DNA from: Serratia silvae | GTDB lineage: Bacteria; Pseudomonadota; Gammaproteobacteria; Enterobacterales; Enterobacteriaceae | Direction: 5' to 3' | Length of the DNA stretch: 64,000 nt | Assembly: GCF_023282985.1 (NCBI RefSeq) | Contig: NZ_JAGQDC010000002.1 | Coordinates: 62,001 to 126,000 of the forward strand | Part shown: positions 52,450 through 62,454 of the stretch, in pieces | Position numbering within the stretch: position 1 is the first letter of the stretch | Layout: every line of letters begins with the position of its first letter | The notes under the pieces: model-generated | Seen by the model: only the letters and a program-made list of their open reading frames with translations | Databases searched by the model: none | What the model was told of the DNA's origin: nothing | Position numbers and translations under genes: made by a program

Positions 52450-52865
52450 GGAAGTACCTATTTATAGTTCGTGTTGGTATTAAGGAAGACCCAAAAACAC
52501 GTGGTGAATAAAACGTCAATCAGACAACAAGCGTAGCGCATAATGCCGTTGACATTTATGATTAACATCATGTCAGTGATACAAAGGACGTGATGATGAA
52601 AAAACCGATGATTTCTCTGCGGTTTAAGCGATCCTGATTTTTACCGCTTCCTAGCCCCACTTAGGCCGCTCACGGCGTTGCCGCTGGCAGAATTAGGGAG
52701 ATAGGGCTAAAAGTTGACAAATCTTCTGTCATCTTCTACCGGCACAAGGCCGGCTTAGGATACCGATAGCCCGGCACAAACACAAAATAAATTTAAAGCT
52801 TCAACTTTTTTGTTAGTTTGTTTGCAAGAATAATTTATCTTTTATACGTGAAGTTGAGGTGCGCA
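52450..52865. other. ackA-yfbV divergent region
   Basis: 416 bases with the two promoters and a possible 14-codon ORF (52593-52637). A hairpin-prone GC-rich stretch at 52650-52712 follows it. No larger gene is seen. Confidence 0.7.
52593..52637 (+). CDS. Possible 14-aa basic peptide ORF upstream of yfbV
   Basis: ATGATG after an AAAGGA ribosome site opens MMKKPMISLRFKRS and stops. It is rich in Lys and Arg and looks like a leader peptide. It lies about 230 bases before yfbV, on the same strand. Real translation is unproven. Confidence 0.3.
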   Translation: MMKKPMISLRFKRS

Positions 52866-53321
52866 ATGACGAGCAGACCATCCGGTTCCGTAAGCTGGTT
52901 TCAGATATTCCAGCGCGGGCAGCATTACATGAAAACCTGGCCAGCAGACAAACGGCTGGCACCGCTTTTCCCAGAGAATCGCGTGGCGCGCGCTACCCGC
53001 TTTGCTGTTCGCTTTATGCCACCGTTGGCGATTTTTACCCTAACCTGGCAGATTGCGCTCGGCGGCCAACTTGGCCCGGCGATTGCCACCGCGCTGTTTG
53101 CCTGTAGCCTGCCGATGCAGGGGCTGTGGTGGCTGGGCCGCCGTTCGGTAACACCGCTACCACCAACCTTGCTGCAATGGTTCCATGAGGTTCGTAACAA
53201 GCTGGCAGAAGCCGGGCAGGCGATTGCTCCCGTTGAAGGGACACCCACCTACCAGGCGTTGGCGGACGTGCTGAAACGTGCCTTCAAGCAGTTGGACAAA
53301 ACCTTCCTTGACGATCTCTGA
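52866..53321 (+). CDS. yfbV: YfbV, UPF0208 membrane protein
   Basis: 151-residue inner-membrane protein with two predicted helices (about 47-65 and 70-88), same length as E. coli. It starts [21 protein letters not shown] and continues [19 protein letters not shown]. coli YfbV affects chromosome Ter macrodomain insulation (with MatP), though how is unclear. The ATG at 52866 has GAGGTG upstream. An ERIC element lies after it. Confidence 0.93.
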   Translation: MTSRPSGSVSWFQIFQRGQHYMKTWPADKRLAPLFPENRVARATRFAVRFMPPLAIFTLTWQIALGGQLGPAIATALFACSLPMQGLWWLGRRSVTPLPPTLLQWFHEVRNKLAEAGQAIAPVEGTPTYQALADVLKRAFKQLDKTFLDDL

Positions 53322-53625
53322 GTATCAATCGGCCGGATCTTTCCGGCCTGCCATTACCTCATTAATTTTCTCCCTATTGATCTTGTCATCACTTGGAACC
53401 AATTGATTAGCACAGTTATACCCTATGAATTTCAAGTTGTGGCTAGGCGCCAAGCTTACTCATCCCCAGGAGCTTACGTTTAGTAAGAGTGCAGGTAACA
53501 ACGCTACAACTTGAAAGGCGACGGGTATAAACCCGGTTCAAATCAAAGAAAGGTACAGTTGTGATTCCACGCCATGCTGAAGTCATGCGATGCTCTGGTT
53601 AATTTGCAGAACTGAGGACTATGAA
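53322..53625. other. yfbV-yfbU intergenic region with ERIC
   Basis: 304 bases comprising a small hairpin (GGCCGGA with TCCGGCC, 53331-53348), an ERIC element and the yfbU ribosome site. No gene. Confidence 0.8.
53417..53529. repeat. ERIC element, inverted and internally deleted
   Basis: Bounded by TATACCC and GGGTATA, with CCCCAGGAGCTTACG, this copy runs opposite to those at 15655 and 15996. The segment equivalent to TGACTGGGGTGAGAT is missing, leaving 113 bases. Confidence 0.85.
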
Positions 53626-54120
53626 ATGGAAATGACCCACGCCCAACGGCTGATTTTGTCGAATCAATACAAGATGATGACCATGCTCGATCCGGACAAT
53701 GCGGAGCGCTACCGTCGCTTGCAGACGATCATTGAGCGTGGTTTTGGTTTGCAAATGCGCGAGCTGGATCGAGATTTTGGTGAGATGAGCGAAGAGGTGT
53801 GCCGCACCATCATCAACATTATGGAAATGCACCATGCTCTCCAGGTTTCCTGGGAGAACCTCAAGGATCGGCAGGGGCTGGATGCGCGTCGCCTGGCATT
53901 CCTTGGTTTTGATGCGGCAACCGAAGCGCGTTACCTGAGCTATGTGCGTTTCCTGGTGAACACGGAAGGGCGGTATACTCATTTCGATTCTGGCAGCCAC
54001 GGTTTTAACGCCCAAACCAAAATGTGGGAAAAATACCAGCGCATGCTGAGTATCTGGCTATCCTGCCCACGCCAGTATCATCTGAGCGCCGTCGAGATTG
54101 CGCAAATCATCAATGCCTGA
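53626..54120 (+). CDS. yfbU: YfbU family protein
   Basis: Conserved soluble protein of 164 residues, UPF0304 family. It begins [18 protein letters not shown] and is mostly helical. E. coli YfbU has been linked to mistranslation-type or MazF-related cell death phenotypes, but its biochemical role is not established. The ATG at 53626, with GAGGA upstream, gives the family start. It is followed by the HAD gene after 21 bases. Confidence 0.93.
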   Translation: MEMTHAQRLILSNQYKMMTMLDPDNAERYRRLQTIIERGFGLQMRELDRDFGEMSEEVCRTIINIMEMHHALQVSWENLKDRQGLDARRLAFLGFDAATEARYLSYVRFLVNTEGRYTHFDSGSHGFNAQTKMWEKYQRMLSIWLSCPRQYHLSAVEIAQIINA

Positions 54121-54141
54121 TTAAACGTAGAGAGGTTTCCC

Positions 54142-54798
54142 GTGGAGTGTAAGGGTTTTCTGTTCGATCTTGATGGAACGTTAGTTGATTCATTACCGGT
54201 GGTAGAGCGAGCCTGGACGCATTGGGCAGAACGCCATGGCATTAGCCCGCAAGAGGTGCTGGACTTTATCCACGGAAAACAGGCGATCACCTCGCTGCGC
54301 CATTTTATGCCGAATGCTACCGAAGCGGAGCTGCAGCATGAGTTCACATTGCTTGAGCAGGTGGAAGCCGAGGATACCGACGGCGTCCACGCCCTGCCAG
54401 GTGCAGCGGCCCTGCTCGAGCGGATCAATGCGCTGGGGATACCTTGGGCGATCGTCACCTCGGGTTCCGTGCCGGTGGCTAATGCACGCCGTCTTGCCGG
54501 TGGGTTGCCGCTTCCTGAGGTGTTTATCACCTGTGAGCGGGTCAAACAGGGTAAACCGCATCCAGATGCCTATCTGTTAGGGGCAAAAGGCCTTGGGCTG
54601 GCACCGCAGGACTGCGTGGTGGTGGAAGATGCTCCTGCCGGGATCCTTTCCGGTTTGGCTGCCGGTTGCCAGGTGATTGCGGTAAATGCACCGGCAGACG
54701 CACCGAAACTGGACCAGGTGGATCTGATCCTCTCCTCATTGGAGCAGCTCAAGATAATCCGATCCGAACAGGGTGCAGTCATCGAACTTATTGCTTAA
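54142..54798 (+). CDS. yfbT: HAD-family hexitol/sugar phosphatase YfbT (HxpA)
   Basis: Haloacid dehalogenase phosphatase of 218 residues. The nucleophile D9 and D11 are in GFLFDLDGTLVDS, motif II is VTSGS, motif III is the Lys in RVKQGKPHPDAYLLGAKGLG, and motif IV is VVEDAPAGI. E. coli YfbT removes phosphate from sugar and hexitol phosphates. The start is GTG at 54142 with AGAGAGG upstream. A terminator follows. Confidence 0.93.
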   Translation: MECKGFLFDLDGTLVDSLPVVERAWTHWAERHGISPQEVLDFIHGKQAITSLRHFMPNATEAELQHEFTLLEQVEAEDTDGVHALPGAAALLERINALGIPWAIVTSGSVPVANARRLAGGLPLPEVFITCERVKQGKPHPDAYLLGAKGLGLAPQDCVVVEDAPAGILSGLAAGCQVIAVNAPADAPKLDQVDLILSSLEQLKIIRSEQGAVIELIA

Positions 54799-54827
54799 TC
54801 TGTACTTTGTTACCCCAATTTGATTAG

Positions 54828-54851
54828 ACCCCGCATCGGCGGGGTTTTTTT
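54828..54851 (+). terminator. Rho-independent terminator of yfbU-yfbT
   Basis: ACCCCGC pairs with GCGGGGT over ATCG and is followed by seven T. Confidence 0.92.
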
Positions 54852-54894
54852 ATGCTAATTTCTTATGCCGGGATCACCGCAGATTGAGGCCGTT

Positions 54895-56727
54895 TTGAAC
54901 AGCGAATTACTTTGGGTTTTGAGTTTACTGTTAATAGCCATTGTGCTGTTTACTACCAATAAGCTACGCATGGATGTGGTGGCATTGTTGGTGATCATCG
55001 CGTTTGTGCTCAGTGGAACCTTGAGTCTACAAGAGGCAACGGCTGGCTTCAGCGATCCTAACGTGATTTTGATTGCTGCCCTGTTCGTCATTGGCGAAGG
55101 GCTAGTGCGCACCGGGGTGGCCTATCAGGTTGGCGACTGGTTGGTGAGAGTCGCGGGCAGCAGTGAAACCAAAATGTTGATGCTGCTGATGTTTACCGTC
55201 GCCGGACTGGGGGCCTTTATGAGCTCGACCGGAGTGGTGGCCATCTTCATCCCCGTGGTGCTCAGCGTCGCGGTGCGCATGAAAATCTCCCCGGGGCGGC
55301 TGATGATGCCACTGAGCTTTGCCGGTTTGATCAGCGGCATGATGACGCTGGTCGCCACCCCGCCGAATATGGTGGTCAACAGCGAATTGGTGCGTGAAGG
55401 TATCGCCGGTTTCGGTTTCTTTGGCGTCACGCCAATTGGCCTGGTGGTGTTGCTGTTGGGCGTGGGGTACATGCTGATTGCGCGCCGCTGGCTCGGCGAC
55501 AGTGGCGGCACCAAGACCAAGTCGGCTTGGGAGCGCCGGACTTTCCGCGATTTAATCCGCGACTATAAGCTCACCGGGCGTGCGCGTCGTTTGGCGGTAC
55601 GTAGCGGTTCGCTACTGATTGGCCGTTCGCTGGATGAACTGCATTTGCGTGCGCGTTACAGCGCCAACGTGATCGGCATCGAGCGATGGAAGCGTTTTCG
55701 CCGGGTGATGATCAGCGCCTTTGGCAGCACGGAACTGCGCGAAGGGGACGTACTGCTGATCGACATGACGGATTGCGATATCGATCTGCGTCAGTTCTGT
55801 AGTGAGCAACAACTTGAGCCGATGGTGCTGCGGGGGGAATATTTCTCCGAACAATCGCGCAACGTGGGCATGGCCGAAGTTTCGTTAATTCCTGAGTCGG
55901 CCCTGCTAGGGAAAAGTGTGCGCGATGCCACTTTCCGTAGCCGTTACGATCTCAACGTGGTCGGCATCCGTCGCAATGGTGAAACTCTGCAAGGCAAGCT
56001 GGTGGATGAACCTCTGGGCCTGGGGGACATTCTATTGGTGATCGGCGACTGGAAAGCGATCCGCCAGTTGCAGGCCAAAACCCATGACTTTATCGTCTTG
56101 AACCTGCCCGCCGAAGTGGACGAAGTGGCACCGGCTATCACCCAGGCACCCCATGCGCTCTTCTGTCTGGCGCTGATGGTGGCGATGATGCTGACCGACG
56201 AGATCCCGAATCCGATTGCCGCGCTGATCGCTTGCCTGTTGATGGGGCGCTTTCGCTGTATCGATATGGAAAGTGCCTATAAGGCGATCCATTGGCCGAG
56301 CATCATTTTGATCGTCGGTATGATGCCCTTTGCCCAAGCGTTGCAGAAAACGGGCGGGGTAGATCTGATCGTCCGTGGGTTGATGGACGTTGCCGGTGAC
56401 GCCGGGCCGCACGTCATGTTGGCCTGTCTGTTTGTCCTTTGTGCCACCATAGGGCTGTTTATCTCCAACACCGCCACGGCGGTATTGATGGCACCGATTG
56501 CCATCGCCGCGGCCCGTGAAATGGGCGTTTCGCCTTATCCGTTTGCCATGATTATCGCGATTGCCGCCTCCGCCGCCTTTATGACGCCGGTGTCATCGCC
56601 GGTCAATACGCTGGTGTTGGGGCCAGGAAACTACAAGTTTGGCGATTTTCTGAAAATTGGGGTGCCGTTCACCGTGCTGGTGATGATTGTCAGCGTACTC
56701 CTGGTGCCTTGGTTGTATGCGTTTTAA
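54895..56727 (+). CDS. yfbS: YfbS, SLC13-type transporter with TrkA-C domains
   Basis: Polytopic membrane transporter of 610 residues, of the divalent anion:Na+ symporter (CitMHS/ArsB-like) group. Two clusters of helices (about 1-195 and 430-610) flank two soluble RCK/TrkA-C domains (about 210-400). Key segments are [24 protein letters not shown] and the C-terminal [13 protein letters not shown] and [12 protein letters not shown]. The start is TTG at 54895, with GAGG upstream, which reproduces the E. coli opening MN.EL.WVLSLL and its 610-residue length; an ATG ten codons earlier would give an extension not seen in relatives. Substrate unknown. Confidence 0.92.
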   Translation: MNSELLWVLSLLLIAIVLFTTNKLRMDVVALLVIIAFVLSGTLSLQEATAGFSDPNVILIAALFVIGEGLVRTGVAYQVGDWLVRVAGSSETKMLMLLMFTVAGLGAFMSSTGVVAIFIPVVLSVAVRMKISPGRLMMPLSFAGLISGMMTLVATPPNMVVNSELVREGIAGFGFFGVTPIGLVVLLLGVGYMLIARRWLGDSGGTKTKSAWERRTFRDLIRDYKLTGRARRLAVRSGSLLIGRSLDELHLRARYSANVIGIERWKRFRRVMISAFGSTELREGDVLLIDMTDCDIDLRQFCSEQQLEPMVLRGEYFSEQSRNVGMAEVSLIPESALLGKSVRDATFRSRYDLNVVGIRRNGETLQGKLVDEPLGLGDILLVIGDWKAIRQLQAKTHDFIVLNLPAEVDEVAPAITQAPHALFCLALMVAMMLTDEIPNPIAALIACLLMGRFRCIDMESAYKAIHWPSIILIVGMMPFAQALQKTGGVDLIVRGLMDVAGDAGPHVMLACLFVLCATIGLFISNTATAVLMAPIAIAAAREMGVSPYPFAMIIAIAASAAFMTPVSSPVNTLVLGPGNYKFGDFLKIGVPFTVLVMIVSVLLVPWLYAF

Positions 56728-56845
56728 GCACACAGTTTGCGTTTTATATCAGGATTAAGAAAGGGCGCTTTATCTCTTCTTGAGACTACGATTAAGTCGC
56801 TACCTCAGCCTGCCAGGTACGAAGATACCTGGCTCTACGTTACGT

Positions 56846-57445
56846 TTACATTGGTGAGTCGCTGCTGATTTCATCCAGCGACAGGCTGAAGCTTGGGATA
56901 AATACCTGCATGAAATAATCCATTTCTGGGCTGTGGCGCAGTTGCAGCGTCTTCTCCAGGCGTGCTTTAGCCAGCTTGAACTCATTATTCCCTGCCGAAA
57001 GCTCCTCCAGACACTTCAGGTAAGCGCATAGCGCATCGGCCTGTTTGACGATCAGCTTTTCGTCCTCGCTGTGATGGTGTTCATCCAGGATCGAACGGAA
57101 ATCGTTTTGTAACTCTTCCGGCAGCATTTCCAGCAGTTTTTGCTGGGCAATCTTCTCGATTTTTTTGTATTCGTGGGCAATCTGCGGGTTGTAATATTTG
57201 ATGGGCGTGGGCATATCACCGGTCAGCACTTCGCTGGCATCGTGATACATTGCCAACAACGCCACGCGTTCGGCATTCAGGTTGCCGTTAAACTTGCGGT
57301 TTTTGATTGCTGCCAGCGCATGGGCGACAAAGGCGACCTGCAAGCTGTGTTCGGAAACGTTTTCTGTACGCACATTGCGCATCAGTGGCCAGCGGCTAAT
57401 CAGTTTCAAACGGGACAGGTGGGCAAAGAAGTGGCTCTGGCTCAT
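56846..57445 (-). CDS. yfbR: 5'-deoxynucleotidase YfbR
   Basis: HD-domain phosphohydrolase of 199 residues that dephosphorylates deoxyribonucleoside 5'-monophosphates. Metal ligands H33 ([11 protein letters not shown]) and H68, D69 ([20 protein letters not shown]) are present at the E. coli positions. The ATG at 57445 gives the conserved [13 protein letters not shown] start. It is convergent with yfbS and downstream of alaA. Confidence 0.95.
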   Translation of the reverse strand: MSQSHFFAHLSRLKLISRWPLMRNVRTENVSEHSLQVAFVAHALAAIKNRKFNGNLNAERVALLAMYHDASEVLTGDMPTPIKYYNPQIAHEYKKIEKIAQQKLLEMLPEELQNDFRSILDEHHHSEDEKLIVKQADALCAYLKCLEELSAGNNEFKLAKARLEKTLQLRHSPEMDYFMQVFIPSFSLSLDEISSDSPM

Positions 57446-57533
57446 GGTGTTTTCTCTTTGGGTCTGTAGGAGCGCAGTATACTGCGTCAGTGCCAATCAG
57501 AGAAACGGGCGCAGCGAACCGCGCCCGGCAAAA

Positions 57534-58748
57534 TTACTGGTGATAGGTTTCCAGGAAGCGGCCCAGTTTGCCCACCGCCATTTCCAGTTCATCCACGCGG
57601 GGCAGGGTAACGATACGTACGTGGTCTGGGTAAGGCCAGTTGAACGCGCTGCCCTGCACCAGTAACACCTTCTCTTGCAACAGCAGATCCAGCACCAGCT
57701 TCTGGTCGTCGCGGATGTTAAAGCGCTTGGCGTCTATGCGTGGGAACATGTAGAGCGCACCTTGAGGTTTCACGCAGGAAACGCCAGGGATCTGGTTTAG
57801 CAGCTCCCAGGTGCGGTCGCGTTGTTCATACAGGCGCCCACCAGGCTGAATAAATTCGCTGATGCTCTGGTAACCCCCCAGCGCCGTCTGGATCGCGTGC
57901 TGCATGGGCACGTTGGCGCACAGACGCATGGACGCCAGCATCTCCAGCCCTTCAATATAGCCTTTGGCATGCTTCTTCGGCCCGTTGAGTACCATCCAAC
58001 CCTGACGGAAACCGGCAACGCGGTAGGTTTTGGACAAGCCGTTAAAGGTGACAGTCAGCAGATCCGGGGCCAACGCAGCGATCGAGTGATGCTCAGCCTC
58101 ATCGTAGAGGATCTTGTCGTAGATTTCGTCGGCAAAGATGATCAGGTCATGCTGGCGGGCGATCTCGACGATCTGTTCCAGCAGCTCTTTGCTGTAGACC
58201 GCACCGGTGGGGTTATTAGGGTTGATGATCACTATGCCACGAGTGCGTGGGGTGATTTTGCTGCGAATATCGTCCAGATCGGGGAACCAGCCAGATTCTT
58301 CGTCGCACATGTAGTGCACGGCCTTGCCGCTGGAAAGCGACACGGCGGCGGTCCACAGCGGATAGTCTGGCGCAGGCACCAACATTTCATCACCGATGTT
58401 CAGCAGCGCTTGCATGGATTGCACGATCAGCTCAGAAACGCCATTGCCAATGTAGATATCCTCAACGGTCACGTCACGCATGTTCCGCGCCTGATAGTGT
58501 TGCATGATCGCCTTGCGTGCCGAGTAAAGTCCTTTGGAATCGCAGTAGCCTTGTGCCGTTGGCAGATTGCGGATCACGTCGACCAGAATTTCATCGGGGG
58601 CTTCAAAGCCGAACGGGGCAGGGTTGCCAATGTTCAGTTTGAGGACTTTATTGCCTTCTTCTTCAAGACGTTTAGCTTCTTTGAGTACCGGGCCACGAAT
58701 GTCATAACAGACGTTGTCCAGTTTGTTGGATTTCTCAATGGGGGACAT
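57534..58748 (-). CDS. alaA: Glutamate-pyruvate aminotransferase AlaA
   Basis: PLP-dependent class I aminotransferase that forms alanine from pyruvate and glutamate. The 404-residue protein has VLKLNIGNPAPFGFEAP, GNGVSELIVQSMQALL, NPNNPTGAVYS and the PLP-binding Lys in NGLSKTYRVAGFRQGW near residue 240. The Arg that binds the carboxylate is in PYPDHVRIVTLP near the C-terminus. It is upstream of yfbR and divergent from lrhA. Its length matches E. coli AlaA. Confidence 0.96.
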   Translation of the reverse strand: MSPIEKSNKLDNVCYDIRGPVLKEAKRLEEEGNKVLKLNIGNPAPFGFEAPDEILVDVIRNLPTAQGYCDSKGLYSARKAIMQHYQARNMRDVTVEDIYIGNGVSELIVQSMQALLNIGDEMLVPAPDYPLWTAAVSLSSGKAVHYMCDEESGWFPDLDDIRSKITPRTRGIVIINPNNPTGAVYSKELLEQIVEIARQHDLIIFADEIYDKILYDEAEHHSIAALAPDLLTVTFNGLSKTYRVAGFRQGWMVLNGPKKHAKGYIEGLEMLASMRLCANVPMQHAIQTALGGYQSISEFIQPGGRLYEQRDRTWELLNQIPGVSCVKPQGALYMFPRIDAKRFNIRDDQKLVLDLLLQEKVLLVQGSAFNWPYPDHVRIVTLPRVDELEMAVGKLGRFLETYHQ

Positions 58749-59584
58749 AGAAAGTTGAGCCTTTTGCTAAGATAGGGTCGTTCCTACCGTGGAACACCGC
58801 AATCCGTCCAATGTACTCCTGGAGGCCGGGCTTTTGAAGGGTTATACACTGCTTTGGTGAAAACGAACGGCAAAAATCGGGTTTTAAGATAATAACTGTC
58901 TGTACTGGTGGTTTTTTTAGTGTTTAAATCTGAATGTGTCGTTGTTTTAAGGTTTATATGCCGACAAAAGTGCGTGTCACGTAAGGGTTTTTTATCAGTT
59001 AACCGGTAAAGGGGGACGCCAAACGTCAGAAAAACACCAAAGCCGCTTAAGCATAGTAATATGGGATTATTCTGGTTTCTTGTTTGTACTGGCAATACCA
59101 CACTGAGTTGAAGTACAAGTACATTAGGTCCACTTCAGCAATTAACTTAAATTTTATTTAAGTAATCGTTGGTGCAATTTAATAATCAAAAGTCTTACCG
59201 CTTGAATTTATTAAATTCCCTAATCGATGAATCGCTGAATATACGGAGAGTTGTTAATATTTCGTACAGAAAACAACAACACTGTCATGGTCTCTGGCGA
59301 GTAGAGATCGAGGTAACCGGGAGGTGAAGGAGAGCGTCTGATCCCATAGGATTATCAAATCTTATAAGGGTTAGCACTTTTCGTCGTAATTTTCACCACT
59401 ATCAATAAGCCGTTGAGATAGGTCATGGATAAAAAGCGATGCAGATAACGAAACATAAGTAATTTTTTTGCCCTCTTCTAATGAGTGGGGTACTGTCATA
59501 AGTGGCGCATGTCCTTTTCAGCTGCGTCTTAGAAATACACCAGGGTAGTTTGTAAATTAGAATTTAAAAAGTGAAGAAAACACT
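58749..59584. other. Long alaA-lrhA intergenic region
   Basis: 836 bases without a supported gene. E. coli also has a long non-coding region before lrhA. The AT-rich part (59130-59230) has the look of promoter DNA with H-NS or LrhA sites. Short open frames here start without ribosome sites. Confidence 0.75.
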
Positions 59585-60523
59585 ATGACAAGTGCAAATC
59601 GTCCGATACTTAATCTCGACCTCGATCTGCTAAGAACCTTTGTTGCTGTTGCTGATTTGAATACGTTTGCGGCGGCTGCCGTTGCCGTTTGTCGTACTCA
59701 GTCCGCAGTCAGTCAACAAATGCAGCGGTTAGAGCAATTGGTTGGCAAAGAGTTGTTCGCCCGTCATGGGCGCAATAAGCTGTTAACCGAACACGGTATC
59801 CAGCTTCTCGGCTACGCCAGGAAAATCCTGCGCTTTAACGACGAAGCCTGTGCCTCCTTGATGTACAACAATATCAATGGCGTTCTGACTATCGGTGCTT
59901 CTGATGATACCGCCGATACCATTCTGCCCTTCTTGCTAAACCGCGTGACCTCGGTCTATCCCAAGTTGGCGATTGATGTGCGGGTGAAGCGTAGCCCGTT
60001 CATGATCGACATGCTGAAGAACGGCGAGGTGGATCTGGCCATCACTACCGTGGATACCGAAGGGCATCCGCACATCGTTCTGCGTACCTCTCCAACGTTG
60101 TGGTACTGCTCGGCGGATTACCATTACCAGGCAGGGGATCCGATCCCTCTGGTGGTGATGGATGAGCCAAGCCCGTTTCGCGCGATGGCGATCAAGCACC
60201 TTGAAGCTGCCGGTATTCCTTGGCGTATTGCTTACGTGGCCTCTACGCTTTCTGCGGTGCGCGCTGCGTGCCGGGCAGGTTTGGGGATCACCGTGCGGCC
60301 AATCGAGATGATGAGCCCAGACCTGCGCGTTCTGGGATCGGCGGAAGGTTTACCGCATCTTCCTGATACTCAGTATGCGCTGTGCAAAGACATGAAGTGC
60401 GAAAATGAACTTGCCATGGCGATCTTCAGTGCCGTGCAAAGCGGCAGTGAGATTTACCACTTAGGTGGCGGCGAATCTTCGGAGATTGACGAAGGCTCCA
60501 GCCTGTCGGATAGCGAAGAGTAG
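59585..60523 (+). CDS. lrhA: LysR-family global regulator LrhA
   Basis: 312 residues, the same length as E. coli LrhA, which represses flhDC and affects RpoS and fimbriae; its relatives are HexA and PecT in soft-rot bacteria, where it represses pectinase and exoenzyme genes. The N-terminal winged HTH (about 12-72) reads [34 protein letters not shown]. The C-terminal substrate-binding-like domain ends with an acidic tail. It may link motility and virulence control to the pectin genes elsewhere (inferred). A terminator with a TACG loop follows. Confidence 0.95.
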   Translation: MTSANRPILNLDLDLLRTFVAVADLNTFAAAAVAVCRTQSAVSQQMQRLEQLVGKELFARHGRNKLLTEHGIQLLGYARKILRFNDEACASLMYNNINGVLTIGASDDTADTILPFLLNRVTSVYPKLAIDVRVKRSPFMIDMLKNGEVDLAITTVDTEGHPHIVLRTSPTLWYCSADYHYQAGDPIPLVVMDEPSPFRAMAIKHLEAAGIPWRIAYVASTLSAVRAACRAGLGITVRPIEMMSPDLRVLGSAEGLPHLPDTQYALCKDMKCENELAMAIFSAVQSGSEIYHLGGGESSEIDEGSSLSDSEE

Positions 60524-61227
60524 CGTTTTACCCTAAGCTGGTTGCATTGAAAGTGACAAACCTCTGCTACGGCGGAGGTTTTTTTTTAGCTCCAAAAAAG
60601 GGAAATAATGAATTTCGGCCTGTTGAGGGGGAATTCGATGCTAAATGGGTATTTCTTCATGGTTTCTAGCAGGTAAAATCCTCAGCTCCCCGGATTGCTC
60701 GTTTTTTATGCAGTAATAACAACGAGTAAATACCTGGAGTCGATAGGGTTATTTTGCTATTTTACGCTGACGTTTTTTTACCTGAAATTGACAAAAATTG
60801 TTAAACCGCCACACTTTTTTTGAGGATTTCTGTCTAAAACGTGTTCTGGATCAAAAAAATACCCCTAGGTAGTGAGTGGAACAACAGGGAATTCCTGAGA
60901 GAATGGTATAGTAAAAGTGAAATGTGCATGTTGGTTTATATCTATCTGTTTCCGTTGAGCAATCAACTGACACGATTTAGCCTAAGCCAAGCGCATCATA
61001 TGTTAATTAAATGCTTCGTATGTAAATTAATGTGTGGATACTTTTGTCAAAGTTGACAAAAGGTTATAGAAAGGAGTAAAAAGCCCACAGTAAAACACTG
61101 CCTAACTCTCTGTAAAAGCAGTCTGTTTGTGTGGTTATTTATCCTTCCCTTAAATCGATGTGGTGCACTAACTGCCAGTTACAAGAGCAGAGCGATCGAC
61201 GCCACTTTTGATGAGTAAGCATAGAGT
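60524..61227. other. lrhA-nuoA intergenic control region
   Basis: 704 bases holding the lrhA terminator and the nuo promoter region. AT-rich with a TACCCCT heptamer at 60860-60866 that resembles NarL boxes, a weak match. One open frame (60841-61056) has no ribosome site or family match. Confidence 0.75.
60559..60587 (+). terminator. Rho-independent terminator of lrhA
   Basis: AACCTCTGC pairs with GCGGAGGTT (one G-T) over a TACG tetraloop, followed by nine T. Confidence 0.93.
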
Positions 61228-61668
61228 ATGTCAACAACCATTGAAGTCATCGCTCATCACTGGGCGTTCGCCGTATTTCTTATCATGGCTATCGGGCTCT
61301 GCGGCTTTATGCTGCTGGGTGCGTTCTTCTTGGGTGGGAGAGCCCAGGCTCGCTCCAAAAACACTCCCTATGAATCAGGGGTCGACTCGGTCGGTACGGC
61401 GCGTTTGCGTCTGTCTGCCAAGTTCTACCTGGTTGCCATGTTCTTCGTTATTTTCGATGTTGAAGCCTTATACCTGTATGCCTGGTCGGTCTCGATTCGT
61501 GAGAGCGGTTGGGTAGGCTTTATCGAAGCCGCCATTTTCATTTTGGTGTTATTGGCTGGTCTGGTTTATCTGGTGCGTATCGGCGCATTGGATTGGACTC
61601 CAACGCGTTCCAAGCGTTTGAGCAAGCCAAGTACCATCAAGAACGCTAGCAACAGTCATCCGCAGTAA
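61228..61668 (+). CDS. nuoA: NADH-quinone oxidoreductase subunit A NuoA
   Basis: Small membrane subunit of respiratory complex I, 146 residues, three membrane helices. The conserved loop [41 protein letters not shown] is nearly invariant in the family. It is the first gene of the nuo operon; nuoB follows after 15 bases. Confidence 0.97.
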   Translation: MSTTIEVIAHHWAFAVFLIMAIGLCGFMLLGAFFLGGRAQARSKNTPYESGVDSVGTARLRLSAKFYLVAMFFVIFDVEALYLYAWSVSIRESGWVGFIEAAIFILVLLAGLVYLVRIGALDWTPTRSKRLSKPSTIKNASNSHPQ

Positions 61669-61683
61669 CAGCGAGGCATTAAG

Positions 61684-62358
61684 ATGGACTATACGCTCAC
61701 CCGCATAGACCCGAACGGTGAGAACGACCGTTATCCCCTGCAAAAACAGGAGATCGTTGGCGATCCCCTTGAGCAGCAGGTTCACCGTACGGTTTACATG
61801 GGTAAACTCGAACATGCTTTGCATGACATGGTGAACTGGGGGCGTAAAAACTCTCTTTGGCCGTATAACTTCGGCCTTTCGTGCTGTTATGTGGAAATGG
61901 TGACCTCGTTTACCGCCGTTCACGACGTGGCGCGTTTTGGTGCGGAAGTATTACGTGCCTCCCCACGCCAGGCAGACTTTATGGTCGTTGCCGGCACCTG
62001 CTTTACCAAGATGGCCCCGGTAATTCAGCGCTTGTACGACCAAATGCTGGAGCCTAAATGGGTGATCTCTATGGGCTCCTGCGCCAACTCCGGCGGCATG
62101 TACGATATTTACTCGGTCGTCCAGGGCGTGGATAAATTCCTGCCGGTTGACGTGTATATCCCTGGCTGCCCACCGCGCCCGGAAGCTTACATGCAGGCGC
62201 TGCTGCTGCTGCAGGAATCCATTGGCAAAGAACGTCGCCCGCTGTCGTGGGTCGTTGGCGATCAGGGCGTGTACCGCGCCAATATGCCATCAGAAAAAGA
62301 ACGTAAGCACGCCGAGCGTATTGCGGTAACCAACCTTCGGTCGCCTGACGAGATTTAA
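61684..62358 (+). CDS. nuoB: NADH-quinone oxidoreductase subunit B NuoB
   Basis: Peripheral-arm subunit of complex I, 224 residues, holding iron-sulphur cluster N2, which passes electrons to quinone. Cluster ligands are C67 and C68 (GLSCCYVEM), C133 ([17 protein letters not shown]) and C162 ([13 protein letters not shown]), four residues offset from E. coli numbering. The N-terminus is slightly longer than in E. coli. It is followed by nuoC after 96 bases. Confidence 0.97.
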   Translation: MDYTLTRIDPNGENDRYPLQKQEIVGDPLEQQVHRTVYMGKLEHALHDMVNWGRKNSLWPYNFGLSCCYVEMVTSFTAVHDVARFGAEVLRASPRQADFMVVAGTCFTKMAPVIQRLYDQMLEPKWVISMGSCANSGGMYDIYSVVQGVDKFLPVDVYIPGCPPRPEAYMQALLLLQESIGKERRPLSWVVGDQGVYRANMPSEKERKHAERIAVTNLRSPDEI

Positions 62359-62454
62359 GACGTTCATTTAACGTCCATCTTAGTGCGCTATTGGTTAACA
62401 CAGCGAAAAGTTGAACTTGCGGCGAAATAACCCTTTAGTGTGGTGAAAAAAATT

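Noticed and set aside
60841-61056. 71-codon frame before nuoA
   Set aside because: GTG start without a ribosome site, in a region that is non-coding in relatives, with no family resemblance.
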